Assembly (NCBI GenBank): GCA_023935145.1
Contig: CM043699.1
Location: 62,352,138 to 62,416,137 of the forward strand
Direction: 5' to 3'
Length of the DNA stretch: 64,000 nt
Source: Bretschneidera sinensis
Taxonomy: Eukaryota; Streptophyta; Magnoliopsida; Brassicales; Akaniaceae
Shown here piece by piece: positions 56,039-64,000 of this stretch (the first letter of the stretch is position 1; the number at the start of each line of letters is the position of its first letter). Under the pieces are notes generated by a model. It was not told where the DNA came from and ran no database searches. It saw only the letters and a program-made list of their open reading frames with translations. The position numbers and the translations under genes were made by a program.

Positions 56039-59000
56039 ATTTCAGTTATGAGAACCCAGTCCCTTGGCTTGTTCTGGGGGATTTTAACAATATTTTTGCT
56101 GCTGATGAGAAAGCAAATGGGCTGCCTATAACAGACTATGAGTTAAGGGATCCCTCTTTTTGTTGTAGAGAAACTGGCCTTACTGATGTTAGTGCTACTG
56201 GTTGCCTGTTCACTTGGTCAAACAACAATATCTGGTGCAAACTGGACAGAGTGATGGTGAATAATGCTTGGTACCATAAGGGGCTCAGAGCCCAGGCCAC
56301 ATTTCTTCCTGCTGGTTGCCTTTCTGATCATTCTCCATGCCTTGTTAACTTGCTGGATGAAGTTTGGGGGGGGGGGGGGGGGGGGGGCAGAAGATCCTTC
56401 AAGTTTTTCAACATGTGGGCTGACCATGATAAGTTTTTGGACATTGTTAAATCTCACTGGGGTAGCACCTTGGGGGGCTTTAAACTGTTCAAACTGTGTA
56501 GAAACCTGAAAGCTCTTAAAACTCATCTCAAACAACTCAATGAGAAACACATCAGCCACATTTCAGAGAGAGCTCTTGAGGCTTCACTAAAGCTGTCCAG
56601 CCTCCAAAGGGAGCTCCATGACAATCCTTCTGATTTTGAGCTCCAATCAATGGTGGCTAATCAGAAGCTGAATGCCTTCAAACTAGCTGAAGCTGAAAGA
56701 AGCTTCCTATCCCAGCAGGCCAAATGCAGATATCTTCTGAATAGTGATAGGGGTTCAAAATTTTTTCATGCCTTGGTAAAAAGGAAGACTAGTAAAAATC
56801 ATATTGCTGCAGTGGTCTCCTCCAATGGGTCTCAGACTACCTCTGAAGCTGAAGTGGTTGAGGAGTTCCTAAAGTTCTACAAGGACCTCTTAGGCTCTTC
56901 TTCCAGTAGTAGACCTCCTGATCTGGAAGTCATTAGAGATGGTCCTACAATCCAAGAGAGCCAAGCTGATCTGCTGATTAAGGATGTCATTGTGGAAGAG
57001 ATCAAAGAAGCCCTTTGGAGTATAGGGGAAGACAAATCCCCTGGTCCTGATGGCTATTCATCCAGATTTTTTAAGAAAGCATGGGATGTGATAAACCAAG
57101 ATATCATTGAGGCTGTGCAGGAATTTTTCCAGAATGGGAGACTACTTAAACAGTTAAACCACACCTCCCTAGCTTTGATCCCAAAAGGTAAACAAGCATC
57201 TAAAGTGGAGGATTTCAGACCTATAGCCTGTTGCAATGTGATATACAAGATCATCTCTAAGATCCTTGCCTCCAGATTAGGCCCCTGCTTGAGCCTTATT
57301 GTCAACCCGGCCCAGGTTGCTTTCATCAAATCTAGAAGCATGGCTGAAAATATCTACTTGGTTCAGGAACTGCTCAGAAAGTATTGTATGAAAAGAATCT
57401 CTCCAAGGTGTATGATCAAGATAGACCTCAGAAAAGCCTATGACACTGTGGAACGGGTCTTTCTGAACAGTTTGATAGAGGGCCTTGGGTTTCCTGATAA
57501 GTTTACAAAATGGATCATGGAATGTGTAAATACAACAGCCTTCTCTATCCATTAATGGGAGTTTGCATGGTTCTTTTGTTGGTAAAAGGGGCCTCAGACA
57601 AGGAGACCCCCTCTCTCCATATTTGTTTGTCTTGATTGTGGAGTACTTGTCCAGACTTCTTGGGAGATTGAAGGAAGAGGATGGATTCAGATATCATCCT
57701 AAGTGTGATAAACTCAAGATCACCCATTTGGCTTTTGCTGATGACCTTATTCTCTTTGCTAGAGGGGATGGTAAATCTGTTGGGCAGCTTATGAAGTGTG
57801 TCAATCAATTTAGTGAGTGCTCAGGGCTGCAAGCAAGCCTGGCCAAATCAAACATCTTCCATGCTGGAGTCCAGGCTGCTGAGTTAATGAAAATCAGAAG
57901 GATCACTGGAATGGAGGATGGTAGCCTCCCTTTCAAATATTTGGGGGTGCCTCTGGCTTCAGGAAGGTTAAATGCTACTCATTACTCCCCCCTTATTGAA
58001 AAAATATCTGGGTACATAAATGTCTGGGCTGGCTCTTCTCTGTCATATGTTGGCAGAACTGAACTGATCAAATCAGTGCTTCAAGGTGTGGAGTGTTTTT
58101 GGCTTGCCATCTTCCCTATCCCTGGCAACATCCTGGAGAAAATAGTAAGGATGTGCAGAACATTTCTTTGGAATGGTAAGAGTAATGGTGTGAGGAAGGC
58201 TCTTGTAGTCTGGGCAGACTTATGCAAACCAAAAACAGAAGAAGGTCTAGGCTTGGTTGACTTAAAAGCGTGGAACAAGGCTCTCATTACCAGAGTCCTT
58301 TGGAACATCCACATGAAGAAATATTCTCTTTGGATTCAGTGGGTTCAGCACTACTATCTGAGAAACAGATCAATCTGGGAGATCATGGCAAGAAAGGATG
58401 ACTCCCCTCTTTGGAAGAGAATCCTAGAAATCAGAGATGACTTAACTGATCAATCATCTTCTACCCAGCAGGCCAGGGACAGATTAATGGAATGGAGGGT
58501 AAAGGAGGACCTGTGCATAAAGAAGGTCTATAATTCAACCAGACTGAAAGGAAATGTGGTCAGTTGGGCCTCATTGGTATAGAACGGTCACTGCCCCCCC
58601 CCAAGCACTCCTTTATTCTCTGGCTGGCCATTCAGAACAGGCTTCTCACTAAGGATAGACTCTAGTTGGAAGGGGATGAGAAACTCTGCCCCCTACGTAA
58701 AGAGCAGGAGGAATCAAGGTAGCACCTCTTATTCTCATGCAGGATCAGCAAGGAAACCTGGGATGCCATCAAAATTTGGCTTGGCTGCAGAAGGCAGATG
58801 AACACAATGGAAAGTGCAATCAAGTGGACCCAAAAAGTAAGAGGATCTGGCCCCCCAGCCATAGCAAAAAGGATTGCCCTAGCATGCATAATGTACAACA
58901 TATGGATGGCTAGAAATGCCAAATTATTTGAGCATTCCACAGTTCATCCTACCAGCCTTGTCAAGAAGATCCAAATTGTAATTTATAGAATTATGTATGC

Positions 59001-59165
59001 TCTTTGCTCTCAGATTAGGCTTCTCTTGTAAGCTTTTCGTTTAGGCTTCCTTTGTAAGCTTATTTTTGCTTGTTGTACTATCTCATTGTATATCTCTTAG
59101 GTATGCCCAGTGATTTTTTTGTACATTTTTTATTAATACAAGCTTTATTTACTGATTAAAAAAAA
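56039..59165 (+). mobile_element. 5'-truncated LINE (L1-type) with 18-bp target duplication
   Basis: The same 18 bases, aagagtagaagtcttgta, flank the element at 56021-56038 and 59166-59183. It starts within the endonuclease domain and ends in a short A-tail at about 59158-59167. This is the product expected of target-primed reverse transcription with incomplete first-strand synthesis. Confidence 0.95.
56046..59031 (+). pseudogene. LINE ORF2 (endonuclease end, RT, zf-RVT), frameshifted
   Basis: The frame is open from 56046: the end of the endonuclease domain (WLVLGDFNN, LFTWSNNN, LDRVMV, SDHSPC), a run of 22 G at 56366-56387 read as glycine, then RT (DKSPGPDGYSS, ALIPKGKQA, RKAYDTVE). A frameshift at about 57556 moves to a second frame (57563-58582) with RQGDPLSPYLF, catalytic FADD (HLAFADDLILF), KYLGVPL and GRTELIKSV. 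The frame breaks again at about 58583 near a run of C, and the zf-RVT tail continues to 59031 in pieces. Plant L1-type RT; not functional here. Confidence 0.92.
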
Positions 59166-59183
59166 AAGAGTAGAAGTCTTGTA

Positions 59184-59636
59184 TTTGATTTTTGAGATCT
59201 CTTTTTCTTCCACCCCTCTTTGAAACCTATTTTTTACTGTTATTTTTCGGGTGATGTTATTAACATTTTTTTGTAATCTTATAATAATATCTTTAATTAA
59301 ATTACATTATTAAAGTATTTAATTTCAATTAAGAACATTATTGTAAGTTAAACAAACAAAATGAGTGTCAATAACTATATTTGAAGTGTCAATAGCTTCA
59401 CTATTTTTCTTTCGATATCCAAACAAAACGAGAAAAATATATATATTTTATGTTTTCCATTTTCTTTTTATTTCCAATTTTCCTTTCCCTTCGTATCTTT
59501 CCTTTAAAATTTGAATGATCCAAACGCATCAATAATCTTAATTGTTTCCTTCTTGTTATTGTTTTGACATTTTAATAAACAATTTTGTGACAAAAGTTTA
59601 GCATCGGACAATAGTTTGGATTTGGATCCTAAGTAG
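59184..59636. other. AT-rich spacer, no gene
   Basis: No coding or repeat structure noted. Confidence 0.5.
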
Positions 59637-59965
59637 TTTGGCTCTCAACTTCAGAGGTGCAGTTTACAGTTAGCTAATATGAAATCTTAGCAAAATTAAA
59701 ATTCACGATAAAAAAACATATCACATCACGTAACTTGAAAAAAAAAAAAAATTCTCATCGTTAGTAACATTGTTATCAGTCGCAGCAGCGAGGGCATCTC
59801 TGTCTCTTTACCAATAGCAGCAAAGGTCTCTTTCTTCAGAATACAAAACCCATCAATGAAATTGTTTGAGAGCCAAATTGCAAGATTCTTGCAGTTGATC
59901 TTTCAAAATCAAACAATTTCGCCTTTAATTTTGCCTTAAACTGCACCTCTGCAGTTGAGAGCCAA
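59637..59965. repeat. Inverted repeat with 30-bp arms
   Basis: The arms at 59637-59666 and 59936-59965 are reverse complements with one mismatch (tttggctctcaact.cagag...). A direct partial copy of the right arm (gagagccaaattgcaagatt) lies at about 59869-59888. No flanking duplication was recognised. Confidence 0.75.
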
Positions 59966-60207
59966 ATTGCAAGATTGCCGTGTAGGTGCAGGAACGAGAG
60001 CGAGAGTGTCTATTTGAAAAAAATATCTAAGTCAAGAGAATATATTCCTTTAGTTTCAATTTATATATCACAGTTGATTTTTGAGTCAATATTGATTCTA
60101 ATTTTTTTAATATGTTACTAATTTAAAATTATAAAAAAATTAATAAATTTTGAATATTTATGAATTTTATGAAATTATATTGGTAAAATTTTAATTTAAA
60201 TTTAAAA

Positions 60208-60618
60208 AACTAAATACTTATTTTAATTATAAGACTACGTTCTATTTTGATTACACAACTTTCAATTGTATCAAAAAAATCTTATAGTTTTGTTTGGTTT
60301 CCCGAATCGATCATTCTGGCAAATTTGCTCTTAAAATCTCCTTTGAATGTCACCTCAATACCAAATAAGCGCCGAGTGATTAATAAACAACAACAAAATG
60401 TTTAGAATCGCACTCCACATCAGCGCTGACATAGTGTTGAGGTGAAAATCCGACGAGATTTTGAGACTAAATTCATTGAAAGAATTATATTGAAAAATAA
60501 AATAAAAATTGATTGGTATAATTGAAAGTTGTATGATCAAAATAGAAATCGATCGATAGTTACATGATCAAAATAAAAATCGATCGATAGTTACATGACC
60601 AAAATAAATATTTAACTT
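60208..60618. mobile_element. Candidate MITE with unequal inverted ends
   Basis: The left end (aactaaatacttatttt ... ctattttgattacacaactttcaatt) is the inverse of the right end, but the right end holds an extra 31-bp unit in tandem (atcgatcgatagttacatga, at about 60548 and 60579). There is no coding capacity. Confidence 0.55.
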
Positions 60619-62508
60619 TAAAAATTAATTATTTAATTAGATAAATGGTACAATGCGGCATATAAGTGGCCGCTCCTCGATTTTTCTACAAAATTGTGAT
60701 GATTTTAAACTGTTAATAAAATAGTATTTGAGAACGTGGGGCTTTTCATTTTTATTTTGAACAAAGATTTAGTTATTTTACCTGTAATTGGTATTTTCAA
60801 GTCATAAATAGGATACTTGCAGAGAATACCCATGTGCCCTCAGTCCTCAGTCCTCAGTCCTGACTTCTTTAAATGAAAGATTGATGATTGGTTATGTTAT
60901 GAACTCGTTTGTTGGTCATTCACCAAACAAATAAAAGTTGAGAGAACACATCAATGATAGCAACTGTCTTGTAATTATTAACAGGTTAATCTGTAAAAGT
61001 AGATATGCATTATTAAAAGTTAGCCATTGATTGCATAAATATAAACAAGCATTTTTTGCTCTATAAAAATCCACCACTCAAGGCGAGAATTTTTTTGAAG
61101 GAGGACGGAAATATATTAGCAGTCCTACCTTGGATCAGAATTTTTTTTCTTAACTGCTCAGTAATTAGTTTAAGTTTACAAATACAAAAGTTTTATCACA
61201 AAATATTAATTTTATATATACTTTCAGTAGTACACGCTTCACTCAAATTAGAACAAGTGATAATAAAAATAATATGCTTTAGAGAAGCATTAAAAACTGT
61301 ATAGGTAATATGCTTAATGTCCATAATGACCACTTGTCTTGTCCTTATGAAAAGAAAACATGGTAAACAGAAAACAACATCCCTAGAAAGTGAATACTTT
61401 AATCAAGATTGGGTATCATACCAATGCGCTTGAAAATGTTGGCTCGCACTCCATCAACTTCACTTGTTGGGTACTTGAAAATAAAAAATTGATATAACTC
61501 AAGTTTAAGATATGTTCTTTGAATTTTATCACGCTCATTGACATTATAATCAGTAATTTGCTACAAAGTTCAAGATTTCTTTGCAAAAAAGGGCGTTTCA
61601 ATTTTTGCTGCTTATGATTCAATTTTAGGAATATTATAAGGACAAGTCTCACACAAGTTGAAGTTAGAATAGATGATGGGATGGTGTCAGAATAAACATA
61701 GTGGCACAATGAATGATGTAGTCTCTATATTACTCTCTAAATTCTCCACAATTTTCTTTTGAAAAACGAGTCAATAGTTTTTGATTTCATGATTTAACCT
61801 ATATTACAAGTAAATAAGGCAAGTTAATTAGACCATACTTTATAGATATGGACTAATTGAACATTGAAGCAATAAAAAATCCAACTCAATTAAATAATTA
61901 TTGCAAGCTATTAAATCATCAAGATAATATCAACCTTTAAATTATTCAAAATATTCCAATATATCCCCAAATTACAAAATCAGAACAAAATATTATGCAT
62001 TAATTTCTTGTACAAAAAAGAAAAACATATTCTTCATAATTTCGATGACAAAAACTAAGAATCTCTTGCCAAAACTTCCTAAATTGTTAAAGCCAGAGAA
62101 AATCTTTTCAATTGGCAAAAATTACTCTTATATATATATATATAATTGAATGAATAAAAAACAAAACACAACCACATATTTAGCCTTTTTTAGGTGTTTT
62201 TATCGTTTTGTAGTCTTCCTTTTTCTTCTAGATATGATCCTGAAATATAACTCTCTAATACAACAAATAACCAAATGATTATGCTTAAAAAATAAAAACG
62301 AAACCCAAACCACTGAACTAGCCATCGGACACTGTTACAACATTACAATCATCAAAACGAAAACAAATCACAATAACTCATATGTATAATTGTATTCCTT
62401 CCTAGTTACTATCACTAGCCATCATAGGTTCAGAGCAATTTGAGTTTGGTTTAGTTTTAAGTGGCTACTATAAATATTTAATAAAACTTTTTTATTTTAT
62501 ATTTATGT
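60619..62508. other. AT-rich region, no gene
   Basis: Contains a triple cctcagt run (about 60839-60858) and a (TA)n microsatellite at about 62131-62144. No coding or transposon signal recognised. Confidence 0.5.
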
Positions 62509-62517
62509 ATATTTTTA

Positions 62518-63361
62518 GGGTAAATTACACTACACTACTTTCAAGTTTTCTGAAATGACACTAACATATCAAACATTTTTAAACCCAACAATTCACCCTA
62601 AAACACCAATTTCCATCAAGCGGCCCAAAATGAATTTCTTTGAAGAATCAAAATTTTAATTGGATATTACTTTTCATGATGACCAAAGTACACTTAGTGT
62701 TAAAATATCTCTAAATAATTATTAATAATTCTATTTATTAATTATTTATCTCAAAATTGTTTATATCACAAGTTTTTAGTTTATTTGTATTCATATATAT
62801 TTTTTTTAAAAAATACAATATCATTTTAATTTTTAAAATAGAAAAATTTGTTTTTGATTTTTATTATATGATAATCTGTTATATTCATTTATTTGAGATG
62901 TTAGGCTATTTAATTTTATAAAAAAACATATCAATAAAATTTTCATTTAAAATATTTAATTTTCTTTTACGAAGGTCTTTGATTTTCATTTATTTGAAGA
63001 TGCAATAGACAACGATATCATAATATTTTTTAAAAAATATAAAATATATGAAGTAAAATTTATTTTATACCATATAATAGAATATAAATCTATTTAAAAT
63101 ATCCTGTTAACAATTTTTTGGTTCTTCATGAAAAGTAATATCCAATTAAAATTCTGATTTATGATGACCAAATTTTAATTGGATAAGCAATGATCATCAT
63201 GAAAAGAAATATCCAATTAAAATTTCGATTCTTCAAAGAAATTAATTTTGGGGCTAATTAATGGTGAAAATCGGTGTTTTGGGGTAAATCATGGGTTTTA
63301 AAAAGGTTTGGTAAGTTAGTGTCATTTTAGCAAACTTGAAGGCAGTGCAGTGTAATTTGCC
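62518..63361. mobile_element. Mutator-like foldback MITE with long terminal inverted repeats
   Basis: The arms at about 62519-62684 and 63192-63361 are inverted copies (GGTAAATTACACTACACT against GGCAAATTACACTGCACT). A 9-bp flank atattttta (62509-62517) matches atatttttt (63362-63370) at 8 of 9, the length typical of Mutator-like elements. The middle is very AT-rich and encodes nothing. A partial second copy of the arm's inner part lies at about 63120-63180. Confidence 0.82.
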
Positions 63362-63370
63362 ATATTTTTT

Positions 63371-64000
63371 ATTTCATAAAACTTAGAGAGAGAAAGACCT
63401 TAAATTCTTCAAATGCACATTTGATGCAGCTGCATGGCTGCACCCAACAATTTACCATCACAGAATGCTAGAAAGGGAGAGAAACGACACAGAGAAGGAG
63501 CCCAGTGTGAGGTGAGACAAAACAAGGAGACGAAGAAGAAAACATGTCATTCAAAGAAAAGGGTTGGGTTGTAATACCCTTATTCGTAAAGAAAAGGTAA
63601 ATAAGTAATTTAATAAATATGAAATGAAATTAAAATAATACATATATGCGAAAGATTTAATTTTTATAAAACGATTCTTTAAAAAAATAAAAAAGAAACG
63701 TGTGGACAACATGTAAGGAAAAAGAAAAAGAAAAAGAAAAAAGCTTGCAACACCTGGACTTCCGAGTGTTGCTTCAACACTTTGCAATTGCTGCATGTTA
63801 AGCAGCTCAAATGTTAAATGGTGGAAAGTGGTGAACGATGCCGCGTAATTTTATTATTTATATTGAATTGTTTTATTAGTTTTACCAAATCCTGTTTGGT
63901 TTTCTTCAATCTCAAATCTAAACTACTTTATTTCTTTAAACACTTTGGGACTGAAAGAGTAAAATTTTGAAGGGGTTTACGGGAGAATTTTATAGAGAGT
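63371..64000. other. Right edge, no gene recognised
   Basis: The minus-strand frame 63551-63796 is low-complexity (runs of gaaaaa). No supported feature. Confidence 0.4.

Noticed and set aside
63551..63796. 81-codon minus-strand ORF at the right edge
   Set aside because: It is phenylalanine-rich low-complexity sequence with no supporting context.

Overview
The window is nuclear DNA from a eudicot plant. It has an AT-rich background, spliced plant genes and plant-type LTR retrotransposons (Athila, Tat, chromovirus, copia), plus LINEs, a TRIM and MITEs. The large intergenic spaces suggest a medium or large genome, possibly a woody species, but the species cannot be named from the sequence.

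Only one complete host gene is visible. It is CYCLIN-J18 (CYCJ18) on the + strand, with nine exons between 33247 and 54688. Exons 1-8 lie within 2.2 kb. Exon 9 is 19.1 kb further on, past an intron filled with transposons. A second host locus is a decayed remnant of CPSF73-II (INTS11-like) on the - strand: two exons at 29343-29479 and 23109-23174, the second ending in an in-frame TAG.

Layout: 1-7693 is an Athila Ty3/gypsy element on the - strand, with its 3' LTR off the left edge, inserted in a decayed + strand copia element (7699-10912). A possible solo LTR follows at 10913-11344. A 9.9-kb Tat element on the - strand (12461-22395, TSD caagc) carries a broken antisense gene with its own TATA box and introns, and a 49-bp tandem array. 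23288-26423 is a small deleted chromovirus (TSD gtaac). 26781-33246 is AT-rich sequence with Helitron-like ends, a 0.7-kb duplication, microsatellites and a possible PPR relic.

Inside the last CYCJ18 intron there are, in order, a TRIM (36783-37220), a non-autonomous LTR element (37747-40195), a LINE fragment split by a copia element (40878-52175, TSD aaatg), itself split by a non-autonomous Athila derivative (42966-49186, TSD atcag), and a solo LTR (53007-53380, TSD gttct). Downstream of the gene lie a tandem duplication next to a Helitron-like end, a 5'-truncated LINE with an 18-bp TSD (56039-59165), and several inverted-repeat elements, including a 0.84-kb Mutator-like foldback at 62518-63361.

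The most notable points are the nested insertions inside the cyclin intron; arrays of a CGATCG-centred palindrome upstream of the TATA box in both Athila LTR types; a hairpin conserved in the Athila 3' noncoding region; the antisense gene and higher-order tandem array of the Tat element; and CPSF73-II remnants next to CYCJ18. No prokaryote-type system, CRISPR array or rRNA/tRNA gene was seen.
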